Source: Chloroflexota bacterium (lineage in GTDB: Bacteria > Chloroflexota > Dehalococcoidia > Lucifugimonadales > Lucifugimonadaceae). From it: a stretch of 19,364 nt of DNA. The notes under the pieces are model-generated. The model was not told the origin of the DNA and did not search any database. It was given only the letters and a program-made list of their open reading frames with translations. The stretch is from contig PASL01000019.1 in assembly GCA_002712125.1 (NCBI GenBank), positions 138,735-158,098 of the forward strand, read 5' to 3'. The position numbers were made by a program, and so were the translations under genes. Below are positions 7,208-15,269 of this stretch, piece after piece. Position 1 is the stretch's first letter. The number at the start of each line of letters is the position of its first letter.

Positions 7208-8275
7208 TTACAAACCCAAAACCTGTTTAACTGAATAAATTACGTCTGCTGGTTGAGGCATGAACGCTTTTTCTAAATCTCTGTTATATGGAACAGGACT
7301 ATGTGGAGCTGTAACTCTCTTGATTGGTGAATCTAAATAATCAAAACCTTTATCAGCTATAACTGCGGCAAATTCAGATGCCATTGAAGCTCTTGGGGTA
7401 TCCTCATCTACAATCACAACATTATTTGTTTTCTTTACAGATTCAATAAGAATATCTTCATCAAATGGAGATAGTGACATCATGTCTATAACTTCACAAC
7501 TTATACCATCTTCTTCTAATTTTTTAGCAGCCTCTTGACATACAATTGAGGTATATGACATACCCACAAGAGTTATATCATTACCATTTCTCAAATATCT
7601 TCCCTTTCCTATTTCAATCGTATAATCCTCATCAGGTACAAAGCCAGATAAATTTATCAATTTTTTGTCATTTACCAAGAAGACGGGATCATCATCTCTA
7701 ATAGACGCAGCCAATAACCCTTTAGCAGAGTAGGGATCAGAAGGGACTACAACTTTTAAGCCTGGAATATGAGCAAGCATTGAGTAAAAACTTTCCGAAT
7801 GTTGTGCTGCATGCCCAGTTCCTGCCCCCGATCGAGCAAAAAGAGTCATAGGTACCTTTGTCTGTCCGCCAAACATATATCTACTTTTTGCAGCGTTAGA
7901 TAATAATTGATCATAGGCTACCGTAACAAAGTCAAAATACATTAGATCAACTATGGGTCTAAGCCCAGTTAATGCTGCTCCAACTGCTGCTCCAGTAAAA
8001 GCTGCTTCGGAAATAGGCGCGTCTCTAATCCTCTTTGGACCGAATTCCTGAATAAGTCCTTTTGTAGCAGCAAAAGGACCTCCCCATGCATCAAGAGGTT
8101 CTTTCGTTTTTTTGTCAAAACCACCAGAAATGTCTTCTCCCATCAAGAATACATTTTCATCTCTAATCATTTCAGCTCTAAGAGTATCCCTAAATATATC
8201 TCTAAACCTCATCTCTTTACCAGGTACATTTTCATATCCTGGACCTAATGGATTTATGTTAGTTTTTTCAACCAT
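7208..8275 (-). CDS. pdhB: 2-oxoacid dehydrogenase E1 component, beta subunit
   Basis: 355 residues, slightly longer than typical (about 325-345) because of an N-terminal extension of about 20 residues. The transketolase-like pyrimidine-binding domain has GEDIS (46-50), the insert GGPFAATKGLIQEFGPKRIRD, and ISEAAFTGAAVGAALTGLRP with E90 as the glutamate that activates thiamine diphosphate. The C-terminal transketolase domain is complete (VDEDTPRASMASEFAA). With E1 alpha it decarboxylates a 2-oxoacid, probably pyruvate, and transfers the acyl unit to a lipoylated E2. It starts at ATG 8275 with a strong AAGGAG. The segment VFLVNDKKLI replaces the more common VFLEHKLLY, so acetoin-type or branched-chain specificity is not excluded. 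No E2 or E3 gene follows; the unit ends at the convergent DUF971 gene. Confidence 0.92.
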   Translation of the reverse strand: MVEKTNINPLGPGYENVPGKEMRFRDIFRDTLRAEMIRDENVFLMGEDISGGFDKKTKEPLDAWGGPFAATKGLIQEFGPKRIRDAPISEAAFTGAAVGAALTGLRPIVDLMYFDFVTVAYDQLLSNAAKSRYMFGGQTKVPMTLFARSGAGTGHAAQHSESFYSMLAHIPGLKVVVPSDPYSAKGLLAASIRDDDPVFLVNDKKLINLSGFVPDEDYTIEIGKGRYLRNGNDITLVGMSYTSIVCQEAAKKLEEDGISCEVIDMMSLSPFDEDILIESVKKTNNVVIVDEDTPRASMASEFAAVIADKGFDYLDSPIKRVTAPHSPVPYNRDLEKAFMPQPADVIYSVKQVLGL

Positions 8276-8290
8276 ATATTTTCTCCTTAT

Positions 8291-9289
8291 TTATCTCAAT
8301 CCTTCAATAGAATTAGAGTATTCAACGTAAACATCTTTATACAAATCATTAATATTTGGCATAGGACTATTCAACGCAAATTCAACAGCTCCTAACATTT
8401 CTTTTTCAATTTCAGACTGAATCGTTTCAAGTTCAGTTTTACTCATAAGTTTTTGTTCTTTGACTCTTTTTTCAAAATTAATAATAGGATCTTTTTGATG
8501 AAATAATTTTTCTTCTTCATCAGTTCGATATTTTTTTGTATCATCTGCATGAAAATGTCCGTGGTATCTATAAGTTTTCATTTCAATAAGCGTTGGACCC
8601 TCGCCTGCCCTAGCTCTTTTAACAGCTTCACCGGCAGCATCATAAACTTCAAAAACATCCATTCCGTCAACTACAATACCAGGCATACCATAACCTTCAG
8701 CCCTTGATGCAATATCTTCTGTTGATACTGCATACCAAGCAGGAGTAGCTTCAGCATACCCATTATTCTCGCATGCAAAAATTACAGGCAATTTCCATAC
8801 AGAAGCCAAATTCATAGATTCGTGCAGAATTCCTTGGGAAGTTGCACCATCACCAAAAAACGAAACCCCTATTGAATTAGTTTCATCACCTTTGTATTTA
8901 GCTGTCAGCGCGGCACCCACTGCTAGAGGTATAGATGCACCAACAATAGCATTTGCTCCCAACATACCTTTTGAAAAATCTGCTATATGCATAGAGCCTC
9001 CCTTACCTCCACATTGTCCTGTAGAGCGCCCCATAATTTCAGCCATCATTGCACTTGTATCTAAACCTTTTGCTATACAGTGTCCATGACCTCTGTGTGT
9101 AGAACCTATCCAATCATTTTTAGTAAGATGAGCACAAATTCCTGTAGGAGGTGCTTCTTGTCCGTCCGATGGATGAGTTACACCCATAGCATTACCTTTA
9201 AAAGTTTGCTCAAGCATTGTTTCCTCAAAACGCCTAATTCTATACATAGTCTCGTAAATCCACTTAAGTTTCGTCTTTGGAATAGTCAA
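8291..9289 (-). CDS. pdhA: 2-oxoacid dehydrogenase E1 component, alpha subunit
   Basis: 332 residues, normal for bacterial E1 alpha. The thiamine diphosphate motif is intact: GDGATSQG starting at residue 146 and ending with ENN (174-176). The N-terminal YRIRRFEE, the RGHGH segment and GGKGGSMHIAD are typical of pyruvate and acetoin dehydrogenase E1. The loop carrying the phosphorylation-site region in animal enzymes reads YHGHFHADDTKKYR rather than GHSMSDP, which is closer to acetoin dehydrogenase-type E1, so the substrate is not settled. The start is TTG 9289, with AGAGG six to seven bases upstream; starting at M15 would remove part of the conserved first helix. E1 beta begins 15 bases after its stop. 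Its promoter must lie in the gap shared with the respiratory operon, which could link carbon entry with respiration. Confidence 0.93.
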   Translation of the reverse strand: MTIPKTKLKWIYETMYRIRRFEETMLEQTFKGNAMGVTHPSDGQEAPPTGICAHLTKNDWIGSTHRGHGHCIAKGLDTSAMMAEIMGRSTGQCGGKGGSMHIADFSKGMLGANAIVGASIPLAVGAALTAKYKGDETNSIGVSFFGDGATSQGILHESMNLASVWKLPVIFACENNGYAEATPAWYAVSTEDIASRAEGYGMPGIVVDGMDVFEVYDAAGEAVKRARAGEGPTLIEMKTYRYHGHFHADDTKKYRTDEEEKLFHQKDPIINFEKRVKEQKLMSKTELETIQSEIEKEMLGAVEFALNSPMPNINDLYKDVYVEYSNSIEGLR

Positions 9290-9546
9290 AATGTACCTCT
9301 CTAGTCGATTAATATATTAAAATAGAACATAATGTTTTAATAATTGCACAAAGTAATTTATATGTATATTGCTATTCGGCGTAATTATTATAAATAATGC
9401 TTAAAACACTAATTTTAATCAAAATTTACAACAAATTATGTTTTTGAACATTGCATAGATTTTAGGTAATGAATAAAATTTATAAAGATTAGAAAAATTA
9501 TATACAAAAATTTACGAAATAATTTTCTTAGGAGTTTAATTTTTAA
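9290..9546. promoter_or_regulatory. 257-base divergent promoter region between pdhA and the act operon
   Basis: This AT-rich, non-coding stretch must hold promoters for two large divergent operons. For the plus strand the best candidate is TTGCAT (9451-9456), a 17-base spacer, and TAAAAT (9474-9479), about 70 bases before the first gene. Only the -10-like hexamer is close to consensus. GGAG at 9531-9534 is the ribosome binding site for the first plus-strand gene, with a long 12-base spacing. I see no convincing operator or riboswitch. Confidence 0.35.
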
Positions 9547-9837
9547 ATGGATCCAGCACCACTTTCAAAGGATCAATGGGCAGAGGTAGGAATGGCCCTC
9601 AAGTTTTTATGGTTAGCACTTGGCTTTGCAATAATGGCAGGACCTTCGCTTCTTATTGCTCATGCAATGATTCCTTCAGCAGTGGATGACAAATCAATTG
9701 ATGGAAAGTGGACAAAGATTAGAAAGCCTCTATATGCATTTGGAATTCTATGCGTGATTGGAATCATTGGATCACTGATAATGTTTTCTCAAAACTTGAA
9801 CTTCCTCCAAGAAACTTATTCAAGATTTTGGATATAA
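9547..9837 (+). CDS. small two-helix membrane protein at the head of the act operon
   Basis: 96 residues that I do not recognise. Two hydrophobic helices are clear, at about 17-41 (FLWLALGFAIMAGPSLLIAH) and about 65-84 (PLYAFGILCVIGIIGSLIMF), joined by a charged loop DDKSIDGKWTKIRK; the tail is short and ends in RFWI. There is no heme motif and only one cysteine (in the second helix). An in-frame TAA sits directly before the ATG, which fixes the start. It precedes actA by 32 bases on the same strand, so it is probably co-transcribed with ACIII. It may be an extra small subunit, an assembly factor, or a membrane anchor in the complex. It is not similar by eye to ActD, and I cannot say whether it corresponds to the small ActG subunit described in Chloroflexus. 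Confidence 0.8.
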   Translation: MDPAPLSKDQWAEVGMALKFLWLALGFAIMAGPSLLIAHAMIPSAVDDKSIDGKWTKIRKPLYAFGILCVIGIIGSLIMFSQNLNFLQETYSRFWI

Positions 9838-9869
9838 GTATTACAATAAATTAAGTAACGAGTAAAAAT

Positions 9870-10685
9870 TTGGATTTGGAAAATAAAAATAAAGATCATA
9901 AATCTAAATCAGGTAATTTCAAATTACCAAAATTACCTATTAAGCTACCAAAATTACCTATCAAGCTACCAAAACCCCCTCCTCCACCAACTCACCTAGG
10001 TGATGTTGAACTACCTAAAACATTAATGTACTTGCTACCTATCGGAGGGCTTTTCACTCTAGCTTTTGTCGGAGCTATTGGCTCATTTATTATAACTGCG
10101 TGGTGGGGTCAGCCAATTCCTGTATTAGGTTTTGAACAAACATTTGACCAACCCATCAATTTTCCTCATACAGTTCACGCTTCAACTAAGCAATTAGACT
10201 ATAAAGACGCTGATGGTAACGTAATGGTTGGCCTTGGAACAGACTGTACTTTTTGCCATAGAACGGTAAATAAGAATACAGCAGCTGGAGCAAACGCATA
10301 TATCCCACCAGTAAATTTTTGCGCGAATTGCCATGGAGTAATCGGCTCAGAAGATAATGTTCAATTAAATATTTTAAGAGATGCAGCTGGAATTATTGGT
10401 GATGATGGAACTTCTCCAATTAACTGGAGAAGGGTCCACAGGTTACCTGACCATGTGAGATTTGTACACGAACCTCACATAAGGTACCTGTCTGCAAACC
10501 CAGAACATATCAAAGGTGAAACAGATGGAGTTTCAACAGGTCCTTCAGCTGTATGTTCAACTTGCCATGGAAATGTAGCTTCAATGGAAAAAGTTTATCA
10601 GGTCGAACCTCTAAAAATGAGACAATGTGTTGACTGCCATCGAGATAATGGCGCCCCTACGGATTGTGCGACGTGCCACCACTAA
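9870..10685 (+). CDS. actA: ActA: pentaheme cytochrome c subunit of alternative complex III
   Basis: 271 residues. Five CxxCH heme-attachment motifs are seen (126-130, 151-155, 229-233, 253-257, 266-270), the number expected for ActA, and the last ends the protein (CATCHH). One membrane helix (about 52-78, LPIGGLFTLAFVGAIGSFII) anchors the heme domain on the outer face. Ahead of it lies an unusual positively charged, proline-rich tail made of KLPKLPI repeats. ActA accepts electrons from the iron-sulfur subunit and passes them to soluble cytochrome or directly to the oxidase. The first possible start is TTG 9870, since an in-frame TAA lies at 9852; its ribosome binding site is weak. If an internal start were used, the repeat tail would be lost. 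Confidence 0.92.
   Translation: MDLENKNKDHKSKSGNFKLPKLPIKLPKLPIKLPKPPPPPTHLGDVELPKTLMYLLPIGGLFTLAFVGAIGSFIITAWWGQPIPVLGFEQTFDQPINFPHTVHASTKQLDYKDADGNVMVGLGTDCTFCHRTVNKNTAAGANAYIPPVNFCANCHGVIGSEDNVQLNILRDAAGIIGDDGTSPINWRRVHRLPDHVRFVHEPHIRYLSANPEHIKGETDGVSTGPSAVCSTCHGNVASMEKVYQVEPLKMRQCVDCHRDNGAPTDCATCHH
9921..9983 (+). repeat. 21-base in-frame tandem repeat (three copies) coding KLPKLPI
   Basis: Three adjacent 21-base units begin at 9921, 9942 and 9963. The first two differ at only a few positions and code for KLPKLPI; the third diverges after KLPK into a run of prolines. The repeat lies in frame at residues 18-38 of ActA, on the cytoplasmic side of its single helix if the heme domain is outside. 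Confidence 0.85.
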
Positions 10686-10713
10686 TTTTATACTAAAGGA
10701 CAAAAAGTAAAAT

Positions 10714-13086
10714 ATGAAAATAAATCGAAGAGAATTTCTATCACTTACGGGTAAATCAGCCGCTGGAGCAATGATTTTTGCAGCCTGTGGATTGCCTGAA
10801 AAGGAACTAATTGTCCAGAGTCCAGTAGGTTACCCAGAAGACTTAGTTAGAGGAGAAGATGCTTGGTACGCAACAAGTATGCCTGATTATGCAAATGGGG
10901 ATGGTGTGATAGTCCGAGTAGTTCAGGGTAGAGCTACCAAGGTAGAAGGAAATCCAGATCACCCTATAAACAGAGGAGTAGCTACTGCAAGATATGACTC
11001 AACTCTTCAAATACTATATCATCCAGACAGAATAAAAGAACCTTTGAGCAGATATTCTAAATCAGGAAATGTCATTAATGTTTCATGGAATAAAGCAACT
11101 AATGACCTAAGAAATATGATTCGAGACTCAAAGGACAAAATAACAATTGTAACCAACCCTCTAAGAAGTCACTCATCATACGTTTCAAGTGAGTTTGCTA
11201 AAAAATTTGGAGCAAAAAATATGTATTTTGATCCAATCAATCAAAATACCCAACAACATACATTGAAAAGAATATTTGATTTAGATAGATTACCCCATTT
11301 TGATATAGAAAACTCACAAACAATTCTTTCTTTTGGAGCAGATTGGCTAAGTACATGGTACTCTCCAGCTCAATATAATGAAATGTATGGTGCATTTAGA
11401 GAAGGTAATGGTGGCGAAAGAGGTTATTTTGTTCATGTTGACCCAAGAATGTCTAACACAGCGGCATCTGCAGATCTTTGGTTGTCACCTATACCAGGAA
11501 CTGAAAGTGATCTTGCTCTTGGAATAGCATATGAAATTATTACTAATAATTTAGTTGAAGAAAAATTTATTAATCAATTTTTGTCTGTAATTGATTTTAA
11601 TTTAAATGAATATTCGACCTCTATAGTTGCAAAAAAATGTGATATTTCTGAAGAGAAAATAAAAGAAACAGCTAAACATTTCGCTAAGCATACTCCATCT
11701 ATTGCATTCGGAGGCGGGTCATCCGAAGCTCATACAAACGGAACTTTTACTACTACTGCTATTTACTGTCTAAATATTCTTACTAATTCAATCAATACAA
11801 AGGGCGGTATTATACCTAATCCAGAATCAGTACTACCAAAAATCAATTCTACTGCTACTGGAAATTCACTTGCCGATTGGGAAAATGAAATTAATAGATG
11901 GTCTAACGGAGAAGTAAAAACTTTGATAATACGTGGGGCAGATATACTTCACGGAATGCCAGAATTTACTGGAATAAAAGAAGCAATTAGCAAAGTAGAA
12001 AATGTTGTTTGTTTTGGACAGGTTTATAATGACACCATGGACTATGCTGATCTAATACTCCCAGAAGATACATGCTTTGAATCTTGGGATACAAATATTC
12101 CTGAACCTGCGCCAGGTTATCAGGTTTTAGGTACTCAGCAACCCATCGTAGGGCAAACCATGACCTCAGATGGTTCAGGAGTTATTAGTAATTCTAAAAG
12201 TTTTGGTGATTTAATTTTGCAAATATCTAAAGACTTAGGTGAAAATATTGGTAACGATATGGAATCAATGATTAAAGGCGACCTAAAAGAACTTCACGGC
12301 AATGTTTCTGATGGTTCCATAATTTCAAATAGTTCAGATAATTTTACAAATGGAATTTTACAAAGAGGTGGATGGTGGAATTTATCGAATAAAAACAAAA
12401 ATTTCAAATTATCAACTAAAGGTATTTCCAGCATTAAATCAAATAGTGATTTTTCATCTATTGACCATCACTCAGATGAAGAACAAAATTCTGGTGATAA
12501 ACATCATTCTTCGGACTTTTTCCTTGCACCTTTTATATCGAATTCCATTTTAGATGGAAGACTAGCTTATGCACCATGGGCTCAACAAACTCCAGACCCC
12601 ATCTCTTCTGCATCTTGGTCAACGTGGGTCGAGATTAATAGCCATCAAGCAGAAGATTTAAACATCAGGGAAGGAGATATTCTTCAGATTGCTTCATCTA
12701 ATGGTAGTATCGAAGCTCTAGCATATCCACACCCCGGTATAAGACCAGGAGTAATAGGAGTACCAATTGGGCAAGGAAACAAAAATGGCGGTAGGTATGC
12801 AGAAGGAAGGGGTTCGAATGTTCTTTCAATTCTTGCAAATATGCGAGATTCTGAATCTGGTGCTTTGGCATGGGCAGCAACCAAGGTTACTGTTAGTAAA
12901 ACCGGTAACAGGAGAAAAGTGCCAAAGATGGAAGGTGACGTAGAAGCAAGGCCTGTAGAACCTGGAGTACCAGTTCTTGTTGTAAGCCCTAATGAAACTG
13001 CTAAGGAAGCCCAAGAGCATAATCACCATCAATATCAAAAAGAACTATTTGAAAAAAAAGATTCAAAATCAAAAAGTGATCACTAA
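10714..13086 (+). CDS. actB: ActB N-terminal part: molybdopterin-oxidoreductase-like subunit of ACIII, separate gene
   Basis: 790 residues, corresponding to the large molybdopterin-oxidoreductase-like half of ActB. The N-terminus has a twin-arginine signal (NRREFLSLTGKSAAGAM) followed by a lipobox-like FAAC, so export through Tat and lipid anchoring at C25 are likely. The body is the complex iron-sulfur molybdoenzyme fold, but the N-terminal Cys motif for an iron-sulfur cluster is missing, and known ActB proteins do not bind molybdopterin, so a structural role is expected. Residues about 580-602 form a His/Asp/Ser/Glu-rich insert, and the C-terminus is also His- and Lys-rich. In Chloroflexus and Rhodothermus this part is fused to the ferredoxin-like part; here they are two genes 15 bases apart. 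The start at ATG 10714 lies behind AAAGGA. Confidence 0.92.
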   Translation: MKINRREFLSLTGKSAAGAMIFAACGLPEKELIVQSPVGYPEDLVRGEDAWYATSMPDYANGDGVIVRVVQGRATKVEGNPDHPINRGVATARYDSTLQILYHPDRIKEPLSRYSKSGNVINVSWNKATNDLRNMIRDSKDKITIVTNPLRSHSSYVSSEFAKKFGAKNMYFDPINQNTQQHTLKRIFDLDRLPHFDIENSQTILSFGADWLSTWYSPAQYNEMYGAFREGNGGERGYFVHVDPRMSNTAASADLWLSPIPGTESDLALGIAYEIITNNLVEEKFINQFLSVIDFNLNEYSTSIVAKKCDISEEKIKETAKHFAKHTPSIAFGGGSSEAHTNGTFTTTAIYCLNILTNSINTKGGIIPNPESVLPKINSTATGNSLADWENEINRWSNGEVKTLIIRGADILHGMPEFTGIKEAISKVENVVCFGQVYNDTMDYADLILPEDTCFESWDTNIPEPAPGYQVLGTQQPIVGQTMTSDGSGVISNSKSFGDLILQISKDLGENIGNDMESMIKGDLKELHGNVSDGSIISNSSDNFTNGILQRGGWWNLSNKNKNFKLSTKGISSIKSNSDFSSIDHHSDEEQNSGDKHHSSDFFLAPFISNSILDGRLAYAPWAQQTPDPISSASWSTWVEINSHQAEDLNIREGDILQIASSNGSIEALAYPHPGIRPGVIGVPIGQGNKNGGRYAEGRGSNVLSILANMRDSESGALAWAATKVTVSKTGNRRKVPKMEGDVEARPVEPGVPVLVVSPNETAKEAQEHNHHQYQKELFEKKDSKSKSDH

Positions 13087-13101
13087 TTAAGGAAAAAATA
13101 A

Positions 13102-13845
13102 ATGACAACAGATGTTGAAAAATTTGGAACAAGAAACTGGGGGATGATTGCTGACCTTGATAAATGTACAGGTTGTCAAGCCTGTGTACTTGCTTGCCAA
13201 GCAGAAAATAATATTCCTATAAATACTGAAGATAGAGTTGAAAGAGCTAGATCAATTTCATGGATTAGGGTTGAAAGATACTGGGAAGGAGATTTTCCTG
13301 ATACAAAAGCAAGATTCATTCCTATAATGTGTCAACACTGTGAAAACGCTCCTTGCGAGCCAGTGTGTCCTGTATATGCCAGTTATCATAACTCAGAAGG
13401 ATTAAATGTACAGGTTTATAATCGGTGTGTCGGAACTCGATATTGTGCAAATGCTTGCCCATATATAGTAAGATTTTTTAACTATTGGGATCCAGTTTGG
13501 CCTGAATCATTAAGGAATCATTTAAATCCTGATGTAACTATTAGGTCTAGAGGAATAATGGAAAAATGTAGTTTTTGTATACAAAGAATTAATAGAACTT
13601 CACGAAAAGCAAAAAGTGAAGGCAGAGAACTGGAAGACGGAGAAATTCAAACAGCATGTTCTGCAGCATGTGGAACGCATGGAATAGTTTTTGGAGATCT
13701 AAACGATCCAGAGAGTAGGGTGTCAAAGTTAAGAAATCATAAAAGAGCATTCACACTGCTTGAACAATTCGGAACAGATCCAAATGTGATTTATTTAGCT
13801 AAAATTGATCCTAACAAAAAAGGTTCAGAAGAAGGACATCACTAA
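13102..13845 (+). CDS. actB: ActB C-terminal part: four-cluster iron-sulfur subunit of ACIII, separate gene
   Basis: 247 residues with the four cysteine groups of the NrfC/PsrB-like ferredoxin subunit: C22, C25, C28, C32; C77, C80, C85, C89; C109, C115, C119; and C156, C159, C186, C190. In the third group the second cysteine is replaced (CVGTRYCANACP, Thr at 112), the pattern expected for a [3Fe-4S] cluster, so three [4Fe-4S] and one [3Fe-4S] cluster are predicted, as reported for ACIII. It has no signal peptide of its own, so it is presumably exported by the Tat system as a passenger with the 790-residue partner (inference). It starts at ATG 13102 with AAGGA at good spacing, and its TAA is followed at once by the ATG of the next gene. 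Confidence 0.94.
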   Translation: MTTDVEKFGTRNWGMIADLDKCTGCQACVLACQAENNIPINTEDRVERARSISWIRVERYWEGDFPDTKARFIPIMCQHCENAPCEPVCPVYASYHNSEGLNVQVYNRCVGTRYCANACPYIVRFFNYWDPVWPESLRNHLNPDVTIRSRGIMEKCSFCIQRINRTSRKAKSEGRELEDGEIQTACSAACGTHGIVFGDLNDPESRVSKLRNHKRAFTLLEQFGTDPNVIYLAKIDPNKKGSEEGHH

Positions 13846-15255
13846 ATGGTCAATTTACCTAAAAAAGAAACTCATAATTCTCATCATACTTTACCCCCAG
13901 AAAATGTAGAGTCTGCTGTGATAGTTAGGGACTTAATTGATACAACTAATGGAACATCAAACAGTTTCAAAATTATTGCTATTGGGCTAGGAATAATGTC
14001 AGTTCTTGGGATAATTGCACTAATATTAAAATGGATAAACTATGGAGATGATTCAACAAGGTGGGGTTATGTAGCAGCTCTAGTATCTTTTTTACTTTCT
14101 ATAACTGGAGGAGCACCAATGGTTGCTATGGGGCCAGTGATGGCAAAAGCAAATTGGGTAAGACCTCTTACAAGATTAGCTGCAATATTTTCTTTTGCCG
14201 GTATATCTACAATAATAGTATTAATTCCATTATTATTTTTACTCCCTCCATTAGTCGTTGATGGTACAAGAAGAAGGAGTATATGGTTTGAAGCTCCTAA
14301 TTATTCACCACATATATGGGGAATAATTGGTATGGTTCTACTATTAATCACTGGAATAGCATTATTCTACTCTGCCGCCCTACCTGATTTTGCAGCTATG
14401 CGAGAAAACTCCACTGGTTGGAGGAAAAAACTAGGAAAGAAACTATCTAGAGGATGGGTTGGTACAGATTCACAGTGGAGAACTCTGAGAATGAGAATAG
14501 GAATGTTTGGAACCTTCTATTTCTTTGTTATGGTAATGGTAAATTTCCTTTATACTACTGATTTTGCTCAGGGTGTTGTGCCAGGGTGGCGTGATGCAAT
14601 TTTTACTCTGTATCATACAGTTTCTTCATGGCAAGGTGGTGTAGCAGCGCTCGTTATAGCATTATGGATAGTAAGAAGAAAAATGAATTTAGAAAAATAT
14701 ATACATCTTGATGCATTTTGGTCATTAGGAAGATTATTATTTGCTTTGACTCTACTGTGGATATACCTCTTTTACTCTTCTTTCATCGTCTTCTGGTATG
14801 GTAGATCAGAAAACGACAAAGCAACCTTAGACCTACTAGTTAAAGGTCCAATGATTTGGGCTTTTTTTGCCGGAGCTGCATTTATTTGGCTAGTCCCTTG
14901 GTGGATACTAATATGGAATAGAGTAAGAAAAAGTATAAATGGTATGGCGATTGGTGCCTCTGTAATTATTTTTGGGCTTCTACTAGACAGAATACGTTTA
15001 TTCGTAGCTGCATGGTCTGTACCTCAAGAACATATTCATCAGAAATGGTTAAAACAGATACCAGATACAATCTACCCTGATGTATACGATATAGTTATAG
15101 CTATTGGCAGTATATCTATGTCTATTCTTATAGTGATGCTAATGACAAAAATTATTCCTGTGTTATCTATATGGCAAATCCAAGAGTTTAATTTGCTATC
15201 TAAACCAATAAAATATATTAAAGGTCATGCAACTTTGATTGCTAAGCCTGATTAG
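13846..15255 (+). CDS. actF: ActF-like NrfD/PsrC-family membrane subunit of ACIII
   Basis: 469 residues with about ten membrane helices. I assign it to ActF rather than ActC from the central block: YSAALPDFAAMRE (about 175-187), a charged loop, WVGTDSQWRTLRMRIGMFGT (205-224), then TTDFAQGVVPGW and SSWQGGVAALVIALWI. The N-terminus is a soluble His-rich stretch (HNSHH). In ACIII structures ActC and ActF are homologous membrane subunits, and both may take part in proton movement while only ActC carries the established quinol site; I recall this and cannot test it here. It begins on the base after the stop of the iron-sulfur gene, with AAGGA inside that gene, so the two are translationally coupled. 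It lies before, not after, the ActC-like gene. Confidence 0.85.
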   Translation: MVNLPKKETHNSHHTLPPENVESAVIVRDLIDTTNGTSNSFKIIAIGLGIMSVLGIIALILKWINYGDDSTRWGYVAALVSFLLSITGGAPMVAMGPVMAKANWVRPLTRLAAIFSFAGISTIIVLIPLLFLLPPLVVDGTRRRSIWFEAPNYSPHIWGIIGMVLLLITGIALFYSAALPDFAAMRENSTGWRKKLGKKLSRGWVGTDSQWRTLRMRIGMFGTFYFFVMVMVNFLYTTDFAQGVVPGWRDAIFTLYHTVSSWQGGVAALVIALWIVRRKMNLEKYIHLDAFWSLGRLLFALTLLWIYLFYSSFIVFWYGRSENDKATLDLLVKGPMIWAFFAGAAFIWLVPWWILIWNRVRKSINGMAIGASVIIFGLLLDRIRLFVAAWSVPQEHIHQKWLKQIPDTIYPDVYDIVIAIGSISMSILIVMLMTKIIPVLSIWQIQEFNLLSKPIKYIKGHATLIAKPD

Positions 15256-15269
15256 GAAGTATAAAAAAT

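Noticed and set aside
12350..13038. Several short open frames on both strands within the large ActB gene
   Set aside because: All overlap a well-supported long gene in other frames, have no domain match and no separate ribosome binding site worth noting.
10714..13086. Reading as a true molybdenum enzyme (formate dehydrogenase or polysulfide reductase catalytic subunit)
   Set aside because: The N-terminal cluster cysteines are missing, and the flanking pentaheme, DUF3341 and two NrfD genes are specific to ACIII.
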